Source: an uncultured Flavobacteriaceae bacterium (GTDB taxonomy: Bacteria > Bacteroidota > Bacteroidia > Flavobacteriales > Flavobacteriaceae). From it: a DNA stretch of 64,000 bases. The position numbers and the translations under genes were made by a program. Numbering within the stretch: the first letter of the stretch is position 1; each line of letters begins with the position of its first letter. Below are positions 28,608-38,700 of this stretch, one piece after another. The notes beneath the pieces were generated by a model that saw nothing but the letters and a program-made list of their open reading frames with translations, did no database searches and was not told the DNA's origin. The DNA lies in contig CALSUF010000004.1 of assembly GCA_943789465.1 (NCBI GenBank), positions 1 through 64,000 of the forward strand, read 5' to 3'.

Positions 28608-31601
28608 ATGCAAAATAAAGGACTCGTAAAATTATTTGCTTTCCTATTTGGTATGGTAAGTATATACCAATTATCATTTAGTTTCAAAGCAAACCAAATA
28701 GAAGACAATGCTAAGCAATTTGCTATTGAAAAAATAGCCGATGCAGAAGCTGATTATGACGCTAAACGCGTGCTTGAACAAGGCAAGTATTTAGACTCGT
28801 TGAAAAACGAAGAAGTTTATAGTATAGGAATTGCACAGTACAACTTTGATGAAGTAAAAGAAAAAGCCATGAATCTTGGTTTGGATCTTAAAGGTGGTAT
28901 CAGTGTCATTCTTCAAATATCTGTAAAAGATATACTTGTTGGACTTGCAAATGAAAGTAAAGACCCTGTATTTAGAAAAGCACTGAGTGATGCGGAAGAA
29001 CTTCAAAAGGACAGTCAAAACACCTATTTAGAAGACTTTTTTGTAGCATTTGAAACCATTAAAGGGGATACCAAATTGGCCTCTCCAGATATTTTTGCCA
29101 ATCGAACTCTTAGCGAAGAAATTACGTTTGATATGACAGACGATGAGGTGAAGCCTGTATTGTCACTCAAAATAGATGAATCTATTGTTTCGGCTTTTGA
29201 AGTCTTACGTAAACGTATTGACAAATTTGGAGTAACACAACCTAACATTCAACGAATTGGGAACTCTGGACGTATTCTTGTTGAATTGCCAGGAGCTAAA
29301 GATATTGAACGTGTCAAAGGATTGTTACAAAGTACAGCACAATTAGAATTTTGGGATGCTTTTAAAGGAGAAGAATTTGGAACCTTTATTTTTCAAGCCA
29401 ATGAAACTTTGAAAGAAATTGTGGAAACTTCTACTCCAGAGGTTGAATCCAATGCCACTGAATCAACAGACGATGCGATCTCGGATATCATTGGAGATAC
29501 CGATGCTGAAACAGGTGACACTGGAGAAATCAATCCGTTAATAGATTTAATTCGTGCACCAGGATACAATGGCGGTCCAGTACTCGCTTCTTTTGAACAA
29601 AAAGACAAGCAATTGGTGACCGACTACCTGAACAACCCACAAGTTCGTGCTTTACTATCACCAGAACAACGGTATGCAAAATTTGTATGGGGAATACCTC
29701 AAGTTCAACAAACCACAGGAGAAGATGCTCAAAGTATTGAACTGGTTGAATTATATGCCTTAAAAGGTAATAGAGACAACGAACCTCCATTGAGTGGAGC
29801 CGTAATAACAGACGCACGTCAAGCATATCAGCAAAACGGAAACCCAAGTGTTTCTATGCAAATGAATCTTAAAGGAGCTAAAGTCTGGGAAGAAATGACG
29901 GGTAATGCATTTAATACTGCAGGTCAAATTGCCATTGTTTTAGATGAAATTGTATATTCAGCACCAGGAGTAACTACAGGACCAATTTCTGGTGGGAATT
30001 CTGAAATATCTGGTTCATTTACTTTGAATGAAGCAGTAGATTTAGCAAATGTACTTCGTGCTGGTAAACTACCAGCTTCTGCAGATATTGTTCAAGCGGA
30101 AGAAGTTGGACCTTCATTAGGTCAAGAAGCGATTGACAGTGGAATGAAATCATTCCTAATTGCTTTATCATTGGTACTTTTATGGATGTTGTTTTACTAC
30201 GGTAAAGCAGGTATTTACTCTAACATAGCATTGTTATTAAACATTCTCTTAATCTTCGGAATCCTTTCTGGACTTGGGGCTGTTTTAACACTGCCTGGTA
30301 TTGCAGGTATTGTACTAACCATTGGTATAGCTGTAGATGCAAACGTTCTTATCTACGAACGTATTAGAGAAGAATTATTCAAAGGTAAAGGTCAAAAAGA
30401 ATCCGTTAAAGATGGATTTAGTAATGCACTATCGTCTATTTTGGATGCCAACATTACTACAGGATTAACCGCTTTAATTTTATATGTATTCGGATCAGGT
30501 CCCATCAAAGGATTTGCAACGACACTTCTCATAGGTATTTTAACCTCTTTGTTTACAGCGATTTTTATCTCAAGATTATTGATCGATTGGCATTTGAACC
30601 GTGGTGGAAAATTAGAATTCTCCACAGGAATGACCAAAGGATTATTCCGTTCTATTAATATTGAATTTCTTAAGAAACGTAAAATAGCATACTTAATTTC
30701 TGGAACAATCATCATTGCAGGACTTGGATCGTTATTTACTACTGGATTGGACCAAGGTATTGATTTTGTGGGAGGAAGAACTTATACCGTTCGTTTTGCT
30801 CAAGACATGAACACTGAAGAAGTTAAAACCGCATTAAATGACGTATTTAACAGTGCTGAGGTGAAGACCATTGGTAGTGCCAACCAATTAAAGATTTCTA
30901 CCAAGTACAAAGTTGATGAAAACTCAGCGGAGGTAGATCAAGAAGTTCAGGAAAAACTATACGGAGCTTTGGTACCATTTTTACCAGATGCAACAACTTA
31001 CAAACAGTTTATAAATGCCGATAATAATATTGGTAAAATGTATGCAGGAAAAGTAAGTCCAACCATTGCAGATGATATTAAAAAATCATCAGTATGGGCA
31101 ATTTTAGGATCTCTAATCGTAGTATTTCTTTATATCCTAATACGATTTAAAAAATGGCAATTTTCATTAGGTGCAGTAGCAGCCGTATTTCATGATGTAC
31201 TTATCGTTCTTGGAATCTTTTCAATAGCTTGGAGATTCTTACCATTTAGCATGGAAATCGATCAGGCATTTATTGCAGCAATTTTGACGGTAATCGGGTA
31301 TTCATTAAATGATACCGTAGTTGTATTTGATAGAATTAGAGAATACTTAAATGAACATACAAGTTGGAAGTTCGACAAAGTTGTCAATAGCGCATTGAGC
31401 AGTACTTTAAGTCGTACCTTAAACACTTCTTTAACCACTTTAGTTGTGTTATTAGCGATGTTTACATTTGGAGCAGATTCCTTAAGAGGATTGTTGTTTG
31501 CGCTTATTGTAGGAGTGCTCGTAGGAACCTATTCTTCGTTATTCATTGCAACACCAGTTATGCATGATACATTGAAACGTTTAGATAAAAAAGGAGAGTA
31601 A
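28608..31601 (+). CDS. secDF: fused protein translocase subunit SecDF
   Basis: SecD and SecF use the proton gradient to pull preproteins through SecYEG. In this 997-residue protein they are fused, as in other Bacteroidota. The SecD half carries the D1 motif GLDLKGGISVILQI, a long periplasmic P1 domain with an acidic insert (about residues 270-305), and ITIGIAVDANVLIYERIREEL. The SecF half begins about residue 680, with TTGLDQGIDFVGGRTY, and holds IGYSLNDTVVVFDRIREYL. About 12 membrane segments are visible. It has its own promoter and a strong terminator. Confidence 0.96.
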   Translation: MQNKGLVKLFAFLFGMVSIYQLSFSFKANQIEDNAKQFAIEKIADAEADYDAKRVLEQGKYLDSLKNEEVYSIGIAQYNFDEVKEKAMNLGLDLKGGISVILQISVKDILVGLANESKDPVFRKALSDAEELQKDSQNTYLEDFFVAFETIKGDTKLASPDIFANRTLSEEITFDMTDDEVKPVLSLKIDESIVSAFEVLRKRIDKFGVTQPNIQRIGNSGRILVELPGAKDIERVKGLLQSTAQLEFWDAFKGEEFGTFIFQANETLKEIVETSTPEVESNATESTDDAISDIIGDTDAETGDTGEINPLIDLIRAPGYNGGPVLASFEQKDKQLVTDYLNNPQVRALLSPEQRYAKFVWGIPQVQQTTGEDAQSIELVELYALKGNRDNEPPLSGAVITDARQAYQQNGNPSVSMQMNLKGAKVWEEMTGNAFNTAGQIAIVLDEIVYSAPGVTTGPISGGNSEISGSFTLNEAVDLANVLRAGKLPASADIVQAEEVGPSLGQEAIDSGMKSFLIALSLVLLWMLFYYGKAGIYSNIALLLNILLIFGILSGLGAVLTLPGIAGIVLTIGIAVDANVLIYERIREELFKGKGQKESVKDGFSNALSSILDANITTGLTALILYVFGSGPIKGFATTLLIGILTSLFTAIFISRLLIDWHLNRGGKLEFSTGMTKGLFRSINIEFLKKRKIAYLISGTIIIAGLGSLFTTGLDQGIDFVGGRTYTVRFAQDMNTEEVKTALNDVFNSAEVKTIGSANQLKISTKYKVDENSAEVDQEVQEKLYGALVPFLPDATTYKQFINADNNIGKMYAGKVSPTIADDIKKSSVWAILGSLIVVFLYILIRFKKWQFSLGAVAAVFHDVLIVLGIFSIAWRFLPFSMEIDQAFIAAILTVIGYSLNDTVVVFDRIREYLNEHTSWKFDKVVNSALSSTLSRTLNTSLTTLVVLLAMFTFGADSLRGLLFALIVGVLVGTYSSLFIATPVMHDTLKRLDKKGE

Positions 31602-31621
31602 TAATCTCATTAATAGATATT

Positions 31622-31651
31622 AAAAAAGCCGCTCATTGAGCGGCTTTTTTA
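31622..31651. terminator. terminator between secDF and lgt
   Basis: AAAAAAGCCGCTCA and TGAGCGGCTTTTTT form a near-perfect stem with T runs on both strands, placed between two convergent genes. Confidence 0.85.
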
Positions 31652-31684
31652 TTTGCTTTATTTTTAATTATTCTTAGTCTTTAA

Positions 31685-32518
31685 TTACGCCTTTTTAGGT
31701 TTGTATATAAACATAAAATAAAGTCCGCAAAGCACAAAAGGAATACTCAATACTTGACCTGTGTTTAACCCAAAGATCCAATCTTCTCGACTGTCTATTT
31801 GTGCAATCTTAAATTGTTCAACCACCAGTCTTACGGACATTAACAACACTAAAAATAAGCCAAATAGAAAGCCTGTTTGACTACTTTTGTTTGTTTTCCA
31901 GTACAAAAAGAATAAGATCAAAAACACAAATACATAACCAAATGCTTCGTACAGTTGTCCAGGGTGTCTAGGAATAGTATCGAGTTGTTTAAAGATGACC
32001 GCTAAAGGGAAGTCATTTCCAGCAACTTTTCCAATCATTTCAGAATTAAAGAAATTACCAATTCTTATAAATACAGCTCCCAAAGCAGAGGCGATGACCA
32101 CGCGATCCAGAATCCAAAGTACCGATTTTTTCAATATTTTTTTATTGTAAAGCCACATAGAAAATATCATTCCTATTGCAGCTCCATGACTAGCCAACCC
32201 TCTAAACCCTGTAAATTCAAATCCTCCACTAAAACGAAAGGGTAAAAAGATGCTAAAGAAATCCTCTTTAAATAATTCGGGTTGATAAAAAATGACATGG
32301 CCCAAACGTGCTCCAATCATAATTCCTAAAACAGAATACATAAAGAGACTGTCCAGCTTATCTTCAGTTTGCCCTTCGTTTTTGTAAATCTTTTTCATTA
32401 AATACCAGCCTGCTATAAAAGCAGCCATCCACATAAGACTGTAATAGTGAATTTTAAAATCTCCAAAAAGAGTAATCCCTTCCGATGTAGGGTCCCATAT
32501 AATCTGTAAAAAATACAT
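31685..32518 (-). CDS. lgt: prolipoprotein diacylglyceryl transferase
   Basis: Lgt transfers diacylglycerol from phosphatidylglycerol to the lipobox cysteine, the first step of lipoprotein maturation. The 277 residues include seven likely membrane spans. The Lgt motifs are GLASHGAAIG (usually GGLSFHGGLIG-like), the IRIGNFFNSEMIGK signature, and HPGQLYEAFGYVFVFLILF, and the C-terminal REDWIFGLNTGQVLSIPF follows. It is last in the folE-cysS-yidD-lgt run. The many lipoproteins in this window depend on it. Confidence 0.95.
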   Translation of the reverse strand: MYFLQIIWDPTSEGITLFGDFKIHYYSLMWMAAFIAGWYLMKKIYKNEGQTEDKLDSLFMYSVLGIMIGARLGHVIFYQPELFKEDFFSIFLPFRFSGGFEFTGFRGLASHGAAIGMIFSMWLYNKKILKKSVLWILDRVVIASALGAVFIRIGNFFNSEMIGKVAGNDFPLAVIFKQLDTIPRHPGQLYEAFGYVFVFLILFFLYWKTNKSSQTGFLFGLFLVLLMSVRLVVEQFKIAQIDSREDWIFGLNTGQVLSIPFVLCGLYFMFIYKPKKA

Positions 32519-32594
32519 AGTCGTTTGTTTAGATTGTAAATATAGAAAATAGAAGCGACACTTTAGCCTAACACATTTTTAATAAAGAATCGTA

Positions 32595-32822
32595 TTATTT
32601 TTTTGGTACAGGGTCATGTCCAGAGCCGCCCCACGGGTGACAGTTTAATATGCGTTTGAGACCCAAGTAGCCTCCTTTAAGTAAACCGTGAGATTGCAAA
32701 GCCTCTTTTGTGTAATGTGAACAAGTTGGTTGAAACCGACAACTTGAAGGAGTTAAGGGTGAAATAAAATTTTGATACAACTTGATTAAAAACAAAAATG
32801 GTGCAATCAAAATAGATTTCAT
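32595..32822 (-). CDS. yidD: membrane protein insertion efficiency factor YidD
   Basis: This 75-residue protein has an amphipathic N-terminus and the YidD signature, with [15 protein letters not shown] and the [12 protein letters not shown] tail. YidD helps YidC-dependent membrane insertion. It starts 5 bases after the cysS stop, so the genes are tightly coupled, although yidD more often sits with rnpA and yidC. Confidence 0.95.
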   Translation of the reverse strand: MKSILIAPFLFLIKLYQNFISPLTPSSCRFQPTCSHYTKEALQSHGLLKGGYLGLKRILNCHPWGGSGHDPVPKK

Positions 32823-32827
32823 GGATC

Positions 32828-34309
32828 CTAGTCTAAGATAAATGTAGTGCCATCTTTACCATCCTTCAATTGAATACCAATCCCTAGCAGTTCGTCTCTA
32901 ATTTTGTCTGAAAGTGCAAAGTCTTTTTGTGCTCTCGCCTCATTTCGCATTCTAATGAGAAGTTCTACCGTATCTCCAAGTTTCTGGTCTTGGTTGTTAG
33001 AAGAGGTATTTTTAAGTCCTAAAATGTCAAATACAAACTGATGCATCAGTTCAGTTAACAATGCCAGGTCGGAGGAGTTAATAGTGGCTTTTCCGTCTTT
33101 AATTTGGTTGATGTATTTCACAGCACTGAATAATTCTGCAATCAGAATAGGCGTGTTAAAGTCATCATTCATTGCATTGTAACAATTGGATTTCCATTCT
33201 AAAACATCAAATTCCTTGGTATCTGATTTAGCTTCAAGCTTATCTAACGATGAAACGGCTTCCATGAGTTTCATGAATCCTTTTTCTGAAGCCAACAATG
33301 CATCATTGCTGAAATCTAAAATGCTTCGGTAGTGTGCTTGCATCATAAAAAAACGAACTACTGATGCAGAGAAACCTTTGGTTAACTTATTAGTATCTCC
33401 ACTTAAAATTTCGGCAGGTAAAATATTATTCCCTGTAGATTTTGCCATTTTTTGCCCATTGAGTGTCAGCATATTTGCATGCATCCAATAATTAACAGGG
33501 GTATGGCTATGCCAAGCTTTTGCTTGTGCAATTTCACACTCGTGGTGCGGAAATTTCAAATCCATACCGCCACCATGAATGTCAAATTGTTCGCCTAAGT
33601 ATTTTGTACTCATCGCCGTACATTCTAGGTGCCATCCCGGAAAACCATCACTCCAAGGAGACGGCCAACGCATGATGTGCTTTGGTTCTGCTTTTTTCCA
33701 AAGCGCAAAATCTTGTGGGTTTTTTTTATCAGTTTGTCCCTCAAGAACTCGAGTATTATGAACGAGGTCTTCGATGTTACGACCACTTAAAATCCCATAA
33801 TGATGAGATTCATTATATTTTAAAACATCAAAATAAATGGAACCATTCGCTTCATAAGCAAAGCCTTTTTCTAAAATTGATTTGATGATTTCTATTTGTT
33901 CGACAATATGTCCGGTAGCAGTGGGTTCAATGCTTGGAGGTAAAAAATTAAACGTATTTAGGATGGTATGAAAATCAACCGTATAACGTTGCACCACTTC
34001 CATTGGTTCAATTTGTTCGAGACGTGCTTTTTTTGCAATGCGATCTTCACCCTGATCAGCGTCATTTTCTAAATGACCAGCATCGGTAATATTACGAACA
34101 TAACGTACTTTGTAATCAAGATGTTTGAAATATCTAAAAATCATATCAAAAGACATGAAGGTTCGGACATTTCCTAAATGAACGTTGCTGTACACCGTTG
34201 GTCCACAAACATACATTCCAATAGCACCTTCATTTATAGGATTAAAAATTTCTTTTTTTCCTGAAAGTGAGTTGTAAATGTGAAGCGTGTTTTTACTGTG
34301 TTTGCCCAT
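32828..34309 (-). CDS. cysS: cysteinyl-tRNA synthetase
   Basis: This class I synthetase charges tRNA-Cys. The 493 residues include [20 protein letters not shown], where the Cys binds zinc and HLGN is the HIGH motif. [12 protein letters not shown] and HHECEIAQ supply further zinc ligands. KMAKSTGN is the KMSKS motif. The C-terminal part contains the DALR domain and the terminal [17 protein letters not shown]. It is 11 bases downstream of folE. Confidence 0.96.
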   Translation of the reverse strand: MGKHSKNTLHIYNSLSGKKEIFNPINEGAIGMYVCGPTVYSNVHLGNVRTFMSFDMIFRYFKHLDYKVRYVRNITDAGHLENDADQGEDRIAKKARLEQIEPMEVVQRYTVDFHTILNTFNFLPPSIEPTATGHIVEQIEIIKSILEKGFAYEANGSIYFDVLKYNESHHYGILSGRNIEDLVHNTRVLEGQTDKKNPQDFALWKKAEPKHIMRWPSPWSDGFPGWHLECTAMSTKYLGEQFDIHGGGMDLKFPHHECEIAQAKAWHSHTPVNYWMHANMLTLNGQKMAKSTGNNILPAEILSGDTNKLTKGFSASVVRFFMMQAHYRSILDFSNDALLASEKGFMKLMEAVSSLDKLEAKSDTKEFDVLEWKSNCYNAMNDDFNTPILIAELFSAVKYINQIKDGKATINSSDLALLTELMHQFVFDILGLKNTSSNNQDQKLGDTVELLIRMRNEARAQKDFALSDKIRDELLGIGIQLKDGKDGTTFILD

Positions 34310-34320
34310 GCGTTAGGGGG

Positions 34321-34998
34321 TTAAAATTTGGTGTCTAGTTGTATATAATCTAAAAATTCTCTTCTGGTATCTTTTTCTTTAAACTTCCCGCCAAATTCGC
34401 TGGTTACTGTACTGCTTTCAATATCTCTTATACCACGAGAGTTTACACATAAATGTTTGGCGTCAATGACACAAGCAACATCTTTTGTGTTTAATGCTTT
34501 CTGTAGTTCTTTAACAATTTGTATGGTCAGTCGTTCTTGAACCTGAGGTCGTTTTGCAAAATGATCTACAATACGATTCATTTTAGACAGTCCAATAACC
34601 GTTCCGTTTGAAATGTAGGCAACATGTGCTCTTCCTACAATAGGAAGAAAATGATGTTCACACGTAGAGTAAAGTGTAATGTTTTTTTCAACCAGCATTT
34701 CTCCGTACTGATACTTATTATCAAAGGTAGAAGCTTTTGGTTTTTTCGAGGGATCTAGACCTCCAAAGATCTCATTCACAAACATTTTTGCAACGCGATT
34801 AGGAGTCCCTTTTAAACTGTCGTCACTCAGGTCTAAGCCAAGGGTTTCCATAATGTGTTGAACATCGCTTTTAATGATGTCAATTTTCTCGTTGTTACTT
34901 AGCTTAAAAGCGTCTGATCTCATAGGAGTTTCAGCAGAAGTACCTATGTGGTTCTCTCCAAGGGTATCAAATTTTTCAGTATTATTTTCCAGTCCCAT
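34321..34998 (-). CDS. folE: GTP cyclohydrolase I
   Basis: FolE converts GTP to 7,8-dihydroneopterin triphosphate, the entry to folate and queuosine synthesis. The 225 residues have a family-typical length with a somewhat longer N-terminus. Motifs are LGLDLSDDSLKGTPNRVAKMF, STCEHHFLPIVGRAHVAYI with the zinc Cys and His, and the second zinc Cys in KHLCVNSRGI. It heads the folE-cysS-yidD-lgt operon. CAAAGATA at 35038-35045 (TATCTTTG on minus) is a likely -7 element. Confidence 0.95.
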   Translation of the reverse strand: MGLENNTEKFDTLGENHIGTSAETPMRSDAFKLSNNEKIDIIKSDVQHIMETLGLDLSDDSLKGTPNRVAKMFVNEIFGGLDPSKKPKASTFDNKYQYGEMLVEKNITLYSTCEHHFLPIVGRAHVAYISNGTVIGLSKMNRIVDHFAKRPQVQERLTIQIVKELQKALNTKDVACVIDAKHLCVNSRGIRDIESSTVTSEFGGKFKEKDTRREFLDYIQLDTKF

Positions 34999-35237
34999 TT
35001 TAGTAATCGTAATAAGGTTTTCATTGTTTAGTAATTACAAAGATACTTAAATTCACTGTTGGATACTTTTAATTCTGAATTAATAATTCCTTTTTTTTCT
35101 CTAAAACTTTAAAAAATACATTAACTTTACATCCATTGATTACTCTCAAGTATTGAAAATTAACCTGCCGTTTCTGTTTTTTAAATAAAGCAGTGACGAT
35201 TCTCATAAAGTTGAGCATTAAACATTTTATAAGCAGG

Positions 35238-35720
35238 ATGAAAACACAGTTGATATTCGTATTTTTTATTGGTATTTTTTGCTTCAATTGCTATTCTCAA
35301 AAATCTAATATACAGTATTACCCTCTGAAGCTAGTGCAGTACGACTCCAATGTCAATGCTCCTTTTTCAGCTGATGAAATGGTGCAATTAAAAGAAGTCT
35401 ATGGCGCATCCTTAGAAAAAGAAATTTTGAGTCGTCCCAATCGAGTTCTTTCGATGAAGAATTTACTACGGAATCGAATTGTGATCGAAAATAGACCAGA
35501 TCCCAAAGATCAAAAAAAATGTACCTTATTATCCGAAGTTCCTCTTTTTGATGCCTTTGTTTCAACTCTTCAAAGAGATTTTGTTTTTAATCCACAAGAA
35601 TTCAATCCTCTAAAGTATGCCTTTTCTTTTTACAGTCGAGGAGAACATATGTATCGAGTAGATGGAACAGATTATTTCATTGTTGTCAAATCACAACATT
35701 CCAAAAAAGTCAAGAGATGA
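35238..35720 (+). CDS. hypothetical secreted protein coupled to the T9SS type B gene
   Basis: I do not recognise this 160-residue protein. A signal peptide is evident (MKTQLIFVFFIGIFCFNCYSQ). The Cys lacks a good lipobox, so signal peptidase I cleavage at YSQ is more likely. The mature part is polar with no repeats and ends HSKKVKR. I start at ATG 35238; the frame is open from an ATG at 35193, but the extension has no signal. Its stop overlaps the start of the giant T9SS protein by 4 bases (ATGA). The two are therefore translationally coupled and may work together in export or assembly. That link is inference. Confidence 0.78.
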   Translation: MKTQLIFVFFIGIFCFNCYSQKSNIQYYPLKLVQYDSNVNAPFSADEMVQLKEVYGASLEKEILSRPNRVLSMKNLLRNRIVIENRPDPKDQKKCTLLSEVPLFDAFVSTLQRDFVFNPQEFNPLKYAFSFYSRGEHMYRVDGTDYFIVVKSQHSKKVKR

Positions 35721-38700
35721 AAAAAATAATATTACTTTTTAGCATACTCTTTTCGGTATCCTCCACAGCACAAGTGTTTGTTATTGATGATGGAGTTACC
35801 ATTAATTCATGTACGGGGCTTTTTGTAGATTCAGGAGGGGAGACTGGGTCTTATTCGGGGGATGAATCTTTTACTTATACAATTTGTCCGGAAAATGCAG
35901 GGCAATTGGTGCAGATAGATTTTTCGGCCTTTGCCACTCAAGCTGGGGCGGATGTTATGACCATTTACAATGCAGATAATGCACTTGATCCAGCAACTTC
36001 TTTTGGACAATTTTCAGGTGAAACAGCGGCAAATAGCCCTGGTTTTGTTTCTGCTACACAGGCCAATATTACTGGCTGTCTTACCATTGTCTTTACATCT
36101 AGTGGTGGAGTTAATAAAGCTGGCTGGGTGGCAGATATTTCATGTTTTGAGCCTTGTCAAACAATTGTTTCTGTACTTGATTCTGCGAGTCCAGCATCTA
36201 ATTCAGATGGTTACATACAGGTGTGTCCAAATGAAGACATTACCCTAACAGGGAGTGGACAGTTTTCTTCTAGTGGAGCAGGAGCAACCTACGAATGGGA
36301 TTTAGGTGATGGTACAACCCAAGTTGGTCAAACAGCAGTATTTTCTTATGATACTCCAGGTGTATATTTAGTGAATTTAAACATCACAGATACCAATACA
36401 AGCATTGACCCAGCAGGTTGTAAAAACACAAATTTAATAAACCAAGTAATTCAAGTGGCATTGCCTACAGATTTTACTGGGACCGTAGCAGCAGATTCAA
36501 CTATTTGTTTTGGAGAATCCATTACTTTAAGTGGTGTTGCAAATGCAGTGCCATATCTAAATGAGTGTACGCCTCCAGATGCTGAAGAAACTCCTCTTCC
36601 AGATGGGAGTGGAGAGGTTTATGATACAACAATAATTGTAGACTGTTTTGAAGCGGATCAAACTTTAGACAATATAGATCAGTTAATTGAAATTTGCCTC
36701 GTGATGGAGCACTCCTATTTAGGCGATTTAGTTATTGAAATAGTTTCCCCTACAGGTCAAAGGGTAATTCTTCATAATAGAGGAGGAGGGTCCGCAAACC
36801 TAGGGACCCCTTGGTCTGAAGGGGCCGTTGATGGGGCATCTGACAACCCGACTCCCGGAGTCGGCTTTGAGTATTGCTTTGTTCCAGGAAATGCCTTTCC
36901 AACCTTAGAAGATGGCGTTGAGTTTGGTGGGAGGTTTGTTGATGGAGATGGTCCAGGTATGTATACAGATTCCTTTGTTCCTCAAGGAAATTACTCTTCC
37001 GTAGGCTCTCTAAATGGACTTGTTAATTCTTCCCTAAATGGAAATTGGACCATTATAATTACTGACAATGCAAGTCTAGATAATGGTAATATATTTTCAT
37101 GGGATTTAAATTTTGACCCTGCAATACAACCTCCTGATCTTTCTTTTACACCAAAGATAGTTTCAGAAGCTTGGGACGCGGACAGCAGTATCACTAATAC
37201 CAACACTAATACTAACACGATTACAGTTCAACCCACATCAAGTGGAGTATCTTGCTACACGTACCGTGCTACGGATGACTTTGGTTGCGAATATACAGAA
37301 GAAGTGTGTATAGATGTTTTACCAGAGTTGGTGTATGCAGCAGCAGATAATTTGTTTGAATGTAATACAGGAACAGCGTTTGGTGTTTTTGATTTAACCG
37401 AAAATGATGCTATAATATTTGCGCCTACTCTAAACCCTACCGATTTTGTATTAACATACCACGAAACTGAACCAGAAGCTGATGCAGATTCCAATCCAAT
37501 TTCAGCTACAGATGCAGTCGCTTTTTCAGCCACAGATGGTCAAATTATTTATGCGCGTTTTGAATACCAAACATCTGGATGTTATGAAACTGTTTCGTTT
37601 ACATTGAATCTAGTCGATCAACCTTTGATTTTTCCAGTAACCGACATAATTACTTGTGATGACATTAGCAATGATGGTTCGGAACCTTTTGACTTGTCAG
37701 AGCGAACACTTGATATTTTAGGAGGACAACTCCTCGCGAATTATACAGTAAGCTATTACGCCACTTTTGCAGATGCGGATGCAGGAACGAATGGTTTGTC
37801 GATTCCATATACTAATATTTCTTCACCACAACCGATTTATGTTCGTGTGGAAGCAAATGGTGGGGCAGGATGTTATATCGTAGACCCAAATCCGGTATTT
37901 AATTTGGTAGTGAATCACAAAGCGACTGTTTCGGGACTATCTCCAATTCCAACTTGTGATGATGATTCAGATGGCAAAATGCCCTTTAATTTAGAGCAGC
38001 AAACGACAGAGGTTTTGGGCAGTCAACTCCCCTCAGACTTTCGAGTTACCTACCACGAAACTCAAGCAGAGGCAAATTCAAACAGTAATCCTTTAACAAG
38101 TCCGTTTACAAATACAACCGCAGATCGACAAACTATTTTTGTTCGAGTTGAAGAAATTGGTCTAGAGTCGTGCTATGAAACAACACAATTTGACATCATC
38201 GTTGACCCGTTACCTCAGTTGACGGCTCCAATGCCACTAGAAGTTTGTGATGATGGAACTCCTGATGGGGTCACTCAGCTAGATCTAACAGAAAAAGACG
38301 ATGAGATTAGTGGGGGTAATATGGATTACGCAATCACTTATTATCTAGATCAAAACGATGCAAATATAGGGACGAACCCGTTATCAATTCCCTACACAAA
38401 TATTAGCACTCCACAAATCATTGTTGCACGCGGAGAGGATATAAATACAGGTTGCTTTTTCACAGTCGATTTAGAATTAAAGGTATTATCATCTCCTTCA
38501 GCCAACACACCAACAGAACTACCCATTTGTGATCCAGAAAGTGATGGGTTTGGGGATTTTACATTGACAGATCGAGACCTTGAAATTTCAGGTGGTGTTT
38601 CAGGCGTTACAGTCAGTTATCATGAGACTTTGTCAGATGCCGAAGATGAAATCAACCCCTTAGCAAGTCCATACACCAATACACAGATCAATACACAAAT